From Welwitschia mirabilis (Eukaryota > Gnetophyta > Gnetopsida > Welwitschiales), in the NCBI GenBank assembly GCA_051453625.1, contig JBOZIK010000001.1:190990413-191054412 (forward strand): a stretch of DNA of 64,000 nt. The letters are read 5' to 3'. Positions 24,807 through 35,810 of the stretch are shown here, piece by piece. The notes beneath the pieces are model-generated. The model saw only the letters and a list, made by a program, of their open reading frames with translations. It was not told the origin of the DNA and did not search any database. Made by a program: the position numbers and the translations under genes. Position 1 is the stretch's first letter, and every line of letters starts with the position of its first letter.

Positions 24807-26095
24807 AATACGATAAATATAAAGGAATAGGTATTTTAAAATCTATTTCCTTGTTCTTCATGACCTGTAAATATGATAAATATAAAGGAATACAAAAATA
24901 AGGTATTTAATGGTGGATAGACACCACCCTTTAGCTTTATAGACTGGCATATATTTGCTCACAAGAATGGTTTTCAGGCTCACCAAATAATCTTTCACAA
25001 CTAATGAGGATTTTAAGGCTTATCCTCAACCACGAATGAATGATAGAAAGAAGGATGCACTAATGCACAGATGTCTTTTCTAAGCTACAACAATCTCTTC
25101 TTCTTAAGAAGATACAATGATACAAGTACAAAAGAAATCTAAACTTGAAGAGTGATTAGATGTACTACAAAAAAGAATAATAGTTCTTATCAACCTCAGA
25201 TTTTTATCAACCTCAGATTTTACAAGCCAGTGTCTATCCTCTATTGATTAGAGGAGAGCTTCATATTTAAGACATATAAGGTAACTGTTTCCATAGGAAG
25301 TAATAAACCATTATGGTTTTTAAGGAACCGTTGCATTTTTTTCTAATGAACCATTGTATTCATAACGGTTACATTTTTATGTTGTACAGTTGACCTTCCG
25401 TGAGACCCGGTCGCCTACATTTGCAGTTGCCCTTATTCTAACATTCGATCACCCTTTCTTGTTATAGATTTCTCGGTATAGAATAGGAGTAAGTTCAGTC
25501 GCCCTTATGTCAATAAGCAATCGACCTTAACTAGGTCGTCCTGACCAATCTTATTCGATCCATTTTATGAGGAGAGATTTTGGGCAAAATGTAATCATCC
25601 ATTATCCTGTTTATTTGGTCAATCTTGTAATCACCAGATTTAGGTTCTATCGATTATCGTGTAGTCACCCGTCATGAAATCGTCAGTTGCTTGTACTACT
25701 ATCAAATAAATTCTTACTGCATATGATGCAGTTGCGTATAGGAATATGGTCGGTCACCTATCTTGCTATTAGGTTGGATTTTACTGCATGTGATGCAATC
25801 ACCTATAGAAATATGGTCGGTCGTTTGTTCTGTTATCAAGTTGGATTTTACTGCGTGTGATGCGGTTACCCATACGAATATGTTTGGTTGCCCATGTTTG
25901 AACCAGTCTTCTTTATGCTGTATCATTTTAGTCATCCAATTTCACATGTGGGATCACCCGATCCTGAAGCAGTGTCATAGTTCTTCAACAGTCAATTCCT
26001 TGATATTTTATGTCAGTCGCCTGGTGCTGGGAAATACCTGCATGAAAGACTAACTATAAAAACTCATTAAATTAATCAATAACAATGGATTTTCA
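24807..26095 (-). repeat. 3' LTR of Sirevirus copy B
   Basis: Aligns with 32353-33649, lacking the first ~35 bases, which are replaced by the same CCTATA/AATACGATAAA junction as in copy A. It ends TTTCA at 26095. Frames seen here (25714-25935, 25763-26053) are chance. Confidence 0.82.
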
Positions 26096-26100
26096 ACAAA

Positions 26101-26113
26101 CTCTCCCTTTGTC
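26101..26113 (-). other. polypurine tract of Sirevirus copy B
   Basis: GACAAAGGGAGAG on the minus strand, a few bases before the 3' LTR. It is the expected second-strand primer and is better preserved than in copy A. Confidence 0.6.
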
Positions 26114-26361
26114 ATTGATTGAGAAAAAATAATAATTTGACATATGGATTCTTCCCCTAACTCATTTAGCTTTGAAACGATTTAAATTTAAACGAGTTTT
26201 GTATTGGAAAAGATCAAAAAAAATTTGCACAAACATAATTTTCTTGGTATTACTAAAAAATTTCAGTACATGGTAAAAGTTACATTTTGTCAATTTGTAA
26301 TACAAAAAAGTGACAAAATAGTACAAATTATTTTACCTCTTTTTGATGAAATCAAGGACAA

Positions 26362-27254
26362 TCGATCTGATGCAGAAGATGGAGGATCTTTGAGGTCTGA
26401 GAGGCCTTAACCTTAGGTTGAGAAGGAGTGGCTGGTTCTTTAAAAATATGCATCCTAGACAATGTGGCATGATCGATAGGCCCCATTAGCTTTTGGATTT
26501 CCTGCCTAATGAGATGCGAAATGTCAAAGTAACAACAAATCTGAGTAATGAGGAAAGGATAGGGCAGGACACGTCATTTAAGTGGATAAAGCTGGTTGGC
26601 CATATGTTTAAGCATTATATCAGGAGCATTTATGTCTCTTCTCTGGTCTAGTGCATAAAGGAAAAAGACCCGATAGTTTGAGAGCTCATCTTTGTGCCTA
26701 GCCACTAAAAGAAAGTTGTAAGACATAAAAAGGTGAAGAAGACAAAATCTTAGAAGAAGCTAAGAAGCTTTAAGGGTCTTCTTCTAAGTGATATGTGTGC
26801 CACACACATGGTGAGTGGCTACATCCTTCTCTTCAAAAGACTCAGTCATGGGCCAATACTGACCCCAGTTCCCTCTTAGAAGGCCTATGAGAGAAGCTAT
26901 AAGATTTGTAGTAATGCACATTTCTTAGCCAAAGACTATAGTAATGAAGGTTGACTAAGAAGAATCATACGTAGCATTGGAATAGAACAACCTCATTACC
27001 AGAGGGTAACAGGTGCCAGAAGCATAAAGAAAGTAATCCCAGTTAACTTCTTCTAGTGAGGGCTAGACCTCTCTCAGGCCGAGAAATTGCACTGTCTCAC
27101 AGGTTCTCTCCAGAGCTATGGGATTGGTCTCAAAGTGCTTCTTAAAGTGCCTTAGTTGTTCAATGTTCATCCTAGAGAATACATAACTTAGAGGTTTGAT
27201 AGCAACTTCCTTTCTTCTTTTCCTGGATCCCTCTCCTAGCTGATAAGATACCAT
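26362..27254 (-). pseudogene. extra ORF downstream of pol in Sirevirus copy B
   Basis: Homolog of 19368-20357. The ATG at 27254 gives MVSYQLGEGSRKRRKEVAIK, with a basic, nuclear-localisation-like start (RKRRK). A second upstream in-frame ATG at 27281 is not matched in copy A. The open part runs to 27063, then stops occur, but the frame continues through the LPYPFLITQICCYF and MGPIDHATLSRMHIF segments seen in copy A. The acidic 3' tail is lost by a deletion of about 160 bases relative to copy A. Two Trp codons kept here are stops in copy A, so the original ORF was open in the active ancestor. Confidence 0.7.
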
Positions 27255-27409
27255 TTTAAGCCCAGATCTTAGAGCAAGCATGTGAGAAAAGTGGAAGAGA
27301 GTCCCTCAGAAGCTCAGAAAATGATAAAAGAGGCATCAAAAAGATGAGACAAAGACAAAGGGCGGATAGATTTTAAAAATCCATGGCACATCACCTTAAG
27401 CATGGATGA

Positions 27410-27740
27410 CTGATCAAACGGTTGGTCGACCTATGTAAAATTTTAAAAACATAATAGTAAGGTAGCGGTTGACCCTATGAGATGAAAATTTTATAGTCAA
27501 AATTCAAATAAAACTCAGTTGATCTAGATGAAAGATGAGGTCAACTTTATGTGACTGGGAACATCACTTAAAAGAGGTCAATCAAAATTAATTATTCGGT
27601 CGACCCAGTGGGTATAAGATTTTATAGAAAAAACTAAGACTATACCAATCAACCTAACTAAATGTATAGTCGACCCATTAAAAATTTAACAGTATAAAAT
27701 CTAAGAGGCAGTTATCCAACTTGGGAAAGAGGTTGATCGG
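27410..27740. repeat. cluster of GGTCGACC-type motifs, copy B
   Basis: Counterpart of 20505-20850, with words such as GGTCGACC, GTTGACC, GGTCAACTT and GTCGACCCA at similar spacing. More CpGs are lost here than in copy A. Confidence 0.7.
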
Positions 27741-27790
27741 GATTCAAATATATATGAAAAGTAAAGATTTAAATCCCCAACTGAATTTTA

Positions 27791-30786
27791 TTATTCAGAT
27801 GAGGCTGGGTGTGGTAAGTTCTTTTGTACATACATACTCTAAAGATATTATTTTCTTTTCTACTAATTCATGAATAAAATGATACCTGATATCAATGTGT
27901 TTAGTGTGAGTATGTTGAATTGGGTTATGAGCTATTTGAATTGCACTTCAGTTATCACAAAGGATTGGTACTTTCGTGATATTTAACTTATAGTCTTTCA
28001 AGGCCTCTTTCCTTCATAAGGTCTGAATGCAACATGCTCCAGTGGCTATGTACTCAGCTTTAGTGGTAGAAAGAGATATAGAGCATTGTTTCTTACTATA
28101 TCAGGTTGTGAGATAATTTCCAAAGAAAAAACATCCACTATTTGTGCTCTTAAGATCATCCTTGCATCTAGCCCAATCTGCATCGCTATATCTTATTAAG
28201 CTTAAAGAAGTATCATTTGAAAACCATAAGTCAAAATCTAAACTACCTTTCACATAGCGAAGTATTCTATTTGCAACTGTAAGATGTGTTTCCTTAGGTT
28301 TGCTTTAATACCTAGCACACAAACCAATACTAAAGGTTATATCGGGGTGACTAGCCATTAGATATAATAGACTTCTAATAATACTATAATATACGTTTTG
28401 GTCCACATCCTTGCCATATTCATCTAAAGAAAGTTTAACATTTATGGCCATTGGAAAGTCCCTACACTTTGCATTTTCCAGTTTGAACTTTTTTTTAAAT
28501 CTAAAAAGTATTTCTTTTGATTGATAAATATTTCCTATTTGTGTTGCTAATTTGTAAACCCAAAAACATATTTACAGATCCAGTCATGCTCATTTCAAGT
28601 CCAGAACTCATGAGTTTTACAAAATCATTTGACAAGTTTTCATTTATTGATCCAAAAATAATATCATCAACATAAATTTACATTAGAATTAAATCATTAT
28701 TCAAAATCTTTCTAAATAAAGTTCTATTAATGAAGCCTCTAGAAAAATCATGTTGAAGCAAGAATGATGAAAGCCTTTCATACCATGCTCTAGGAGCTTG
28801 TTTAAATACATACAAGGCTTTGTTAAGTCTATCAACATATTCAGGTTTATGAGGATCAGAAAAACTTTGAGGTTGCTTAACATATACTTATTCTTCAATA
28901 TTTCCATTAAGAAATGCACTTTTTACATCCATTTGAAAGACTTTCATTTTTTTGAAATAAGTAAAAGTTAGAAACATCTTGATTGATTCCAATCCAGCAA
29001 CTGAAGTAACTGTATCTCTATAATCTACTCCTTCTATTTGGGAATACCCTTGAGCCTCTAATCTAGTTTTATTCTTTGTAATCTCATTCTTCTCATTTAC
29101 TTTATTTCTGAAAGTCCACTTTATGTCTATGACATTTTTTCTAGTTGATTTTGGAACAAGTGTTTAAACCTTATTTCTAGTGAATTGTTTAAGTTCCTCT
29201 TGCATGAGATTGATTTAATTTGGATCAGATTTAGTCTCTTCAAAAGATTTAGGTTCGATTTCAGAAAAAAGGGAGACATAAGCACTAAAATTCTTAAGAG
29301 ATTTTTTGGTAATGATACCTTACTGAACATTTCCAATAATAAAATCCAAAAGATGATCTTTGAGTTCCTTAATTTCTAGAGTTGCTTTATCTCTTGAGTT
29401 TTCATATGTTTGATTAATAGAGTAAGAGGAAATAGGATCTTTGTTAAGGTTAACAAAATTTGAATAAGATGAGATATCATGTATTTTTACATTAATTGAT
29501 TCTTCCATATGAAGAGTCCTTTTGTTAAAAACTCTATAGGATCTACTGGATTGAGAGTATTCTAAAAAGATTTCCTCATCTAATTTAGCATTAAATTTTG
29601 CTAATTCCTCTCTATCTCTTAAAATGAAGCATTTATGCTCAAAAGTTTTAAAGTAAGGTATATTTGGTTTTTTACCTTTCCAAAGTTCATAAGGAGTTTT
29701 AGAAGTTCTAGGCCTCAAATAAACTCTGTTAGATATATAACAAGCTGTGTTCATTGTTTTAACCCAAAATCATTTTGGAATGTTTTTGTCATTTAACATT
29801 ACTTTAGTCATATTTAGTAAGGTTCAATTTTTTCTTTCAGCTATTCCATTTTGTTGAGGGATTTTAGGGGCTAAAAACTCATGGCTAATTCCATTTAAGT
29901 TGCAATAAATTTTGAATCTTTCATTCACAAACTCTTTACCATGATCACTTTGTATTTTCTTTATTACATATCCCTTTTTGATTTGAAGCTTCTTACAAAT
30001 TTTAATGAAATTTTCATGGGTATCAGATTTAGCATGAAGAAAAGATACCCAAAAAAATCTAGAGAAATCATCAACCATAACTAGAAAATATCTTTTTCCT
30101 GATAGACTCGCAGTTTGAATAGGCCCAACCAAATCCATATGAATTAAATCTAAGGGTTTACNNNNNNNNNNNNNNNNNNNNNNNNNNNNNNNNNNNNNNN
30201 NNNNNNNNNNNNNNNNNNNNNNNNNNNNNNNNNNNNNNNNNNNNNNNNNNNNNNNNNNNNNNNNNNNNNNNNNNNNNNNNNNNNNNNNNNNNNNNNNNNN
30301 NNNNNNNNNNNNNNNNNNNNNNNNNNNNNNNNNNNNNNNNNNNNNNNNNNNNNNNNNNNNNNNNNNNNNNNNNNNNNNNNNNNNNNNNNNNNNNNNNNNN
30401 NNNNNNNNNNNNNNNNNNNNNNNNNNNNNNNNNNNNNNNNNNNNNNNNNNNNNNNNNNNNNNNNNNNNNNNNAAAAGACTTTATGACCCTTATCACAAAT
30501 TTGACTAATGCTTAACAAATTATGCTTTAATCCATTGATAAATAAAACATTGTGAATATTTGGTAAGTTACCTCCATAGATGCTTCCAATTCCTTCAATC
30601 TGATCTCTTCCATTATCTTCAAATGTGACTTGTCCTCCATGGTATTCCTTGAAGCTGATGAAGTTTAATTTTTCACCTATCATATGTCTCAAGCACCCAC
30701 TATCTAGATATCAATAAGAATGATTAGTTTCTCTTAAAGAATGATTAGTTTCTCTTAAAACCATTTCGATCAAAAGGATTTTAGTT
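27791..30786 (-). pseudogene. Sirevirus copy B pol (protease, integrase, RT, RNase H)
   Basis: Protease DSG motif kept (YLDSGCLRHM, about 30.66-30.71 kb) after a TGG to TGA change. The integrase open stretch 30138-29824 keeps all three acidic positions: Asp in MDLVGP, Asp in IQSDHGKEF and Glu in NGIAERKN. The post-integrase region 29754-29320 is open (TACYISNRVYLRPRTSKTPY, YELWKGKKP). RT spans 29.05-28.5 kb with FKQAPRAWYERLSSFLLQ and YVDD at 28663-28674. RNase H runs to the TAA at 27791-27793. A 21-bp duplication (30718-30760) and a ~100-bp deletion near 27.82 kb are not shared with copy A. Confidence 0.88.
30162..30472. other. assembly gap, 311 N
   Basis: Falls between the protease and the integrase of copy B. 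The homologous interval in copy A (about 23371-23681) is of the same size and encodes the end of the protease/spacer region, so the gap is probably sized from read pairs or long reads. Confidence 0.9.
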
Positions 30787-32287
30787 ATGGACGTTGGGAT
30801 CCACCTCAGAAATTTATTTTTATTTGCAATAGGATGAGAATTTTTGGAGAAAATAAACTTAAACCCTAATATAGAGTGAGGAAACCAACTTTTGCAAAAG
30901 ATACAATTAATCTTATAATGATTTTTTTTATTGTAATAAGGGCAGGTGATATTAGATAAAGAATTTTGGAGTTTACCTTAGACAAAGGTTTGAAATATGA
31001 GTACTGATAAGAATTAAATGAGCTAGGAAATAATTTTTGAGAAGCTTGATTCTTAACTCTATAGGAGGTTGAGGCAAAGTTACCTTTTAGGTCTTTAATT
31101 TTCTTTTCCTTAATCTCAAGCTTATCTAAAAGGAGCTTATTTTCTTTTCTTAGTTCATTTACTCTATGAGCTAGATTTTGATATTCCAAATATAATTCCA
31201 ATTCAATATCATTAAGCATATCTTTACTAATGATTGAATCAATGTGAGAAGTAGAACATACCTTTTCATTGACGATAGCCATAAGAGAGATACCACCATG
31301 TTCTAAATCTAAGTTTTGTTCACTTTTACTTTATTCATCGTTCCATGTTACAAATAGGACTTTCTTTCCCTTTCTTTTGTCATCTTTTCTGTTGTTAGGA
31401 TAAACATTCGATGTGTGACCAAAACCTTTATAAGAATAACATTGAATTTCACAACATCCTTTCTCTTTTCTTCTGCGTGGTCTCCTAGATTGACCTCTAC
31501 CTTGTCATCTCTGCATGAAGTGTCTGAACCTTTTGGCTAGAAAAGCCACTTCATCATCGCTATCTAGTTCTAGGTAAAACCCATCTTTGATTTTAGGAAC
31601 TTCATATGTAATAGATAATGCTACACTCTTTTTCTTCTACTTTCTAAATTTGAGCTCAAAATTGTGAAGTTTCCCTTGGAGTTCATCCAGTTTCATAATG
31701 TTTAGGTTCTTTCTTTCCTCTATAGTAGTCACTTTTAATTCAAACCTTTTTGAAAAAGATCTTAAGGCTTTGTAAACCACACTTGATTCTTTAATTGTTT
31801 CACCTAATCCATGCATAGAGTTTACAATATCAATTAGCTTTACAAAAAAATCATTTGTACCTTCATCTTCTTCCATCTTTAGGTCTTCAAACTGGGTGAT
31901 CAGCATTTGAAGCTTAGCTTGCTTTACTATATTTGTTCTTTTCTGAGTGGTTTCCAAGATATCCCATGATTCTTTGGCAATGGTGCAGTTCACAACTCTT
32001 TTAAAATCCTCTGGACCTAAAGCATAGAAGATAGCATTTAGGCCTTTGAAGTTGTAAGTTATGGCTTGTTTCTTGTTTGGCGTCCATTTGTCCTTGCTTT
32101 TTGGAATTACCAACTGAGTAACTAGATTCTGCACAGTAGGAGGATAATACTTATTAATAATGGACTCCCAGATTTCCAAATTAATGGATTAGATAAAGAC
32201 TCTTATCTTTGCTTTCCAATAACCATAATTTATTCCATCAAAGAAGGGAGGTCTTGTAACTGAATTTCCTTTAGTGGGTTGACACAT
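30787..32287 (-). pseudogene. Sirevirus copy B gag (DUF4219/UBN2, zinc knuckle, coiled coil)
   Basis: The ATG at 32287 starts MCQPTKGNS, followed by FFDGINYGYWKAKI, the DUF4219-type motif of Copia gag; a TAA interrupts soon after. The open stretch 32179-31637 is the UBN2 capsid-like domain (AKESWDILETTQK, LQMLITQFEDLKMEEDE). A zinc-knuckle remnant at about 31403-31443 reads CYSYKGFGHTSNVY: first Cys and His are kept, the two other Cys are Tyr through TGT to TAT changes. The stretch 31282-30866 is a probable coiled coil. Gag forms the virus-like particle of the element in the cytoplasm; this copy is dead. Confidence 0.85.
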
Positions 32288-32338
32288 TTTATAGGGATAA
32301 GTGGAGCAGAGATTTGTTAGGATCTATTGCTTAATCAA

Positions 32339-32350
32339 GCTCTGATACCA
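32339..32350 (-). other. tRNA-iMet primer binding site of Sirevirus copy B
   Basis: The minus strand reads TGGTATCAGAGC, an exact match to the usual plant Copia primer site complementary to initiator tRNA-Met. The dinucleotide AT separates it from the LTR at 32353. Confidence 0.95.
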
Positions 32351-32352
32351 AT

Positions 32353-33649
32353 TGAGAGCAGAGGGTCAATCCTAAAAAGGGGTGAATAAGTCTTTTAAAA
32401 GTTATTTCCTTGTTCTTCATGACCTGTAAATATGATAAATATAAAGGAATACAAAAACAAGGTATTTAATGGTGAATAGACACCACCCTTTAGCTTTATA
32501 GACTCCTTATCCTAGTTGGCATATATTTTCTCATAAGAATAATTTTCAGGCTCATCAAATAACCTTTCACAACCAATAAGGATTTTAAGGTTTATTCTCA
32601 ACCATGAATAAATGATATAAAGAAGGATGCACTAATGCATAGATGTCTTTTCTAAGGTACAACAATCTCTTCTTCTTAAGAAGGTACAATGATACAAGTA
32701 CAACAGAAATCTGAACTTGAAGATTGTTTAGATGTACTATCAAAAATTATAACAGTTCTTATCAATCTCAGATTTTACAAGTTAGTGTCTATCCTTTATT
32801 GATTAGAGGAGAGCTTTTATACTTAAGACATATAAGGTAACCATTTCCACAGAAAGTAATGAACTGCTGTGGTTTTTAAGGAACTGGTATGCTTTTTCTA
32901 ATGAACTGTTGTATTTATAATAGTTACATTTTTTTGTTGTATGGTCAATCTTATGTGAGACTCAGTTGCCCACATCTGCGGTCGCCCTTATTCTAATTTT
33001 CGATCACCCTTGCTTGTCACAGATTTCTCAGTACAGAATAGGAGCAAGTTCAGTCGCCCTTATGTCAATAAGCAGTTGACCTTAACTAGGGCTTCCTAAC
33101 CACTCTTATTCAGTCAACCTTATGAGGGGAGATTCTGGGCAAAATGCAATTGCTCATTATCATGTTTATTCGGTTGACCTTGCAATTACCAGATTCAAGT
33201 TTCACCGATTTTTGTACGGTCGTCGTTGCGAAATTACGAGTTACCCATATTGCTATTAGATAGATTATTACTGCATGTGATGTGGTTGCCCATAGGAATA
33301 TGGTTGGTTGTATGTCCTGTTATCATGTTGGATTTTATTACATGTGATGTGATCGCCCATGGAAATATGGTCAGTTGCCCATCCTACTATCAGACTGGAT
33401 TTTACTGTGTGTGATGTGGTCACTCAGAGGAATATGTTCCGTCGCCCATGTTTGAATCGGTCTTCTTTATGTTGTATCATTTCGGTCACCTGGTTTCACA
33501 TGTGCGGTTTCTTGATCCTGAAGCACTATTACAGTTCTTTAATAGTTGATTGTCTAATACTTTATGTCAGTTGCCCGGTGCTAAGAAATACCTATACAAA
33601 AGACTAACTATAAAAACTTGTTAAATTAATTAATGACAATAGTTTCTCA
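32353..33649 (-). repeat. 5' LTR of Sirevirus copy B, complete
   Basis: 1297 bases bounded by the inverted termini TGAGA and TCTCA; the inner border abuts the primer site. It is the only complete LTR of the three. GGTCGCCC-like words recur between 32.94 and 33.57 kb. Open frames 33226-33414 and 33359-33607 arise from this repetitive composition and are not genes. Confidence 0.9.
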
Positions 33650-33651
33650 AT

Positions 33652-33944
33652 AATGTTCTTTTTTCAAACATGCTCTAGGCTTACAAACTATATGTCTTTG
33701 AATACTATTTAATAAGGTTATGTATACTTACTCTAATTGCATATGTTTGAGATCTTCTTTTCATAATTAACATGGATGAAAATCCGTATTTCTTCTTGGG
33801 GCCTATAGAAGCAAAAATTATTATAAAAACTAAAATAGTATAATTAACTAAACATGTAATAAAGAAGATACAACTTTGAATTATAGCATCATCAAATCTA
33901 TTACTCCATGCATGAATGATGGAATCCAAAAAATCTGTTAGCAT
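33652..33944 (-). pseudogene. Helitron N-terminal fragment, right of the Sirevirus cluster
   Basis: Bases 33652-33809 duplicate 17651-17798, including the coding trace for the Helitron N-terminal region. The sequence beyond 33810 departs from the left copy and probably continues the interrupted Helitron upstream. The open frame 33705-33944 has no recognisable domain in its distal half. Confidence 0.6.
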
Positions 33945-34212
33945 TTATCACTGTTGTACCATCACTTCAGTTATGTTTCTCTTATTATTTATGTAAAAAT
34001 GACTACAGGAAATAAACATGGATAAGTAAAAATCCAAAAACTTTAAATCTATATTGTAATATTTTTCAAATTCCTAAAGTGAAGATGGCTATTAAGCATA
34101 TTATATTTAATGAATAGAGTGTAGAATGTTTCATTTTTCATTATCAGAATACAAAAACATAGAATGAAGTATAAAAAGAAGCATACCTTTAGAGAGAGAG
34201 AAAGAGAATTTG

Positions 34213-34292
34213 ACTTCTTCAAAGTGAATTTTACATCTTCAAAGTGAATTCTACTTCTTTAGAGCAAATTCCACTTCTACATAGTGAAATAT
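34213..34292. repeat. 20-bp tandem repeat, four copies
   Basis: Units begin at 34213, 34233, 34253 and 34273 with consensus ACTTCTTCAAAGTGAATTCT. The period is exactly 20 with increasing divergence to the right. Confidence 0.85.
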
Positions 34293-34416
34293 TTAGATCA
34301 AATTTACCTTTAAAAATGTAAATCCTTATTGATTGTATTTTGATTGCATGGATTAGTTTGGATCTTATTTTATGAGATGAAAAAGGCCTTATTAATTTAA
34401 TTTGTCATTTCAAAAA

Positions 34417-34960
34417 TTAGATTTTTGGTTTTTAACTAAACATATAATTTTAATATGCCCATTAAATTAGGTTTGATATTTTAAAATTTAGTTTTTTGGT
34501 TTTTAACCAAAGATATAATTTTATTACGACCCTAAAATTATGTTTGCCATTTGAAAAATTAGTTTTCCTTTTGTTATCTAAAGATATATATTCAATGTAA
34601 CCTTACAAATTAGTTTGTTATTTCAAAATTTGTTTTTCATTTTTCAACTAAAAATATAATTTAGTATGACTCCAAAATCAAAAATTAGTTTTTAATTTTT
34701 CTACTAAAGACATTTTTAGCTTTGCCCCAAAGTTAGGTTTGCCTTTTCAAAATTTATTAGTTTTACCAATTTAAAAGTTATTAGGTTTGATGTTTTAAAA
34801 TTTATTAGACTGACTATTTTAGAAGTTATTATGTTTTCTATTTCAAAATTTATTAAGTTTTCCATTCAAAATTTATTACATTGACCATTTCAAAATTAAT
34901 TAAGTTTGTCATTTCAAAAGTTATTTATCTCTTTCTTAACTAAAAATATAATTTAAGGTA
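34417..34960. repeat. degenerate minisatellite with 71-bp and shorter units
   Basis: A 71-base unit (start TTAGTTTTTGGTTTTTAACT, then AAAGATATAATTTTA and a pyrimidine-rich end) recurs at 34417, 34488, 34559, about 34629 and 34685. From about 34735 it passes into shorter units around TTCAAAATTTATTA every 25-30 bases, then one 71-type start reappears near 34920. Unit switching makes this a nested array. No protein is encoded. Confidence 0.75.
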
Positions 34961-35810
34961 AAAAAACTATTTTTAAAAATAGTTCAAAAACATAATGTCA
35001 TCCCAGACATACTAGTGGCTAGGGATTGGCTTGTTGGCCAAAATTACCATCAATCAAAGAAAGGCATTCAATGCATCAATTATTATGGAATTATATTAGC
35101 CATATATGTCTCCATGGAATTGAAGGAGATTAAAATATAACTTATCTCATTCTTAAGATATCTATTTGTAATAAAAAATTATACTTAAACCTAAAGTAAT
35201 TGATCATAATTTTTAAATAAACTCTATTGTGAAATTAAAGGTTAAAATAAAATCAAATACATGAGAAAATATTTATATAAATGGGAATTCATGATCTTTT
35301 TTTTTGGTTTGGTTTACTTTTTCTTGAATTAAAACCTTTTATTTAAGAATACCATATGAAGTCTGAAATTCATGTATTTACTATCATGTCTTTATTATTT
35401 TTATAGACAATGTATTAGCAATTAAATCCACTCCTTAGTATGTTATTAATCATGAAGCATATTTTAAAGGAAGGAGAATTAAATAATGTTTGAAATCAAT
35501 AAACAAGTAACTCTAATGTAAAGAAGACGTTTATTAAGAAGCTATGTTTTCTATTAAAACAGGTCCCTCCATTAACCAAAGTTAATGAAGATTTACATGA
35601 CCATATTTAAGTGATCTTCTTTGTGATGCATAAAGGAGATTTTAAAGAGTCTAGATCATTGATTCATTATAGACAAAATCCTTAGTTTTAAAATATGAAG
35701 TTAACAAGAAGAAAGTGTTCTTCCGACTAGACTCTTTTTGAGATAATTAGATCCTATTTGATGATGAGTCTAATGAATATCATAGATATTAGAGTATGTT
35801 GGCATTGAAG

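Larger units (their letters stand above)
24807..33649 (-). mobile_element. Sirevirus-type Ty1/Copia element, copy B (near full length)
   Basis: Full set of parts on the minus strand: 5' LTR 32353-33649, tRNA-Met primer site 32339-32350, gag 30787-32287, pol 27791-30786, motif-rich spacer 27410-27740, extra ORF 26362-27254, polypurine tract 26101-26113 and 3' LTR 24807-26095. A 311-N gap (30162-30472) falls in the protease/integrase junction; the homologous stretch of copy A is about the same size, so that gap length is credible. Stops in several ORFs make it inactive, but integrase and RT catalytic residues survive. Confidence 0.88.

Noticed and set aside
17799-32287. Copies A and B as two haplotypes of one locus wrongly placed in tandem
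   Set aside because: They differ by many substitutions and by private deletions (about 160 and 100 bases in B) and a private 21-bp duplication, too much for alleles.
34417-34960. CRISPR-like regular array
   Set aside because: No conserved repeat with variable spacers; units degenerate continuously, and the context is a plant nuclear genome.
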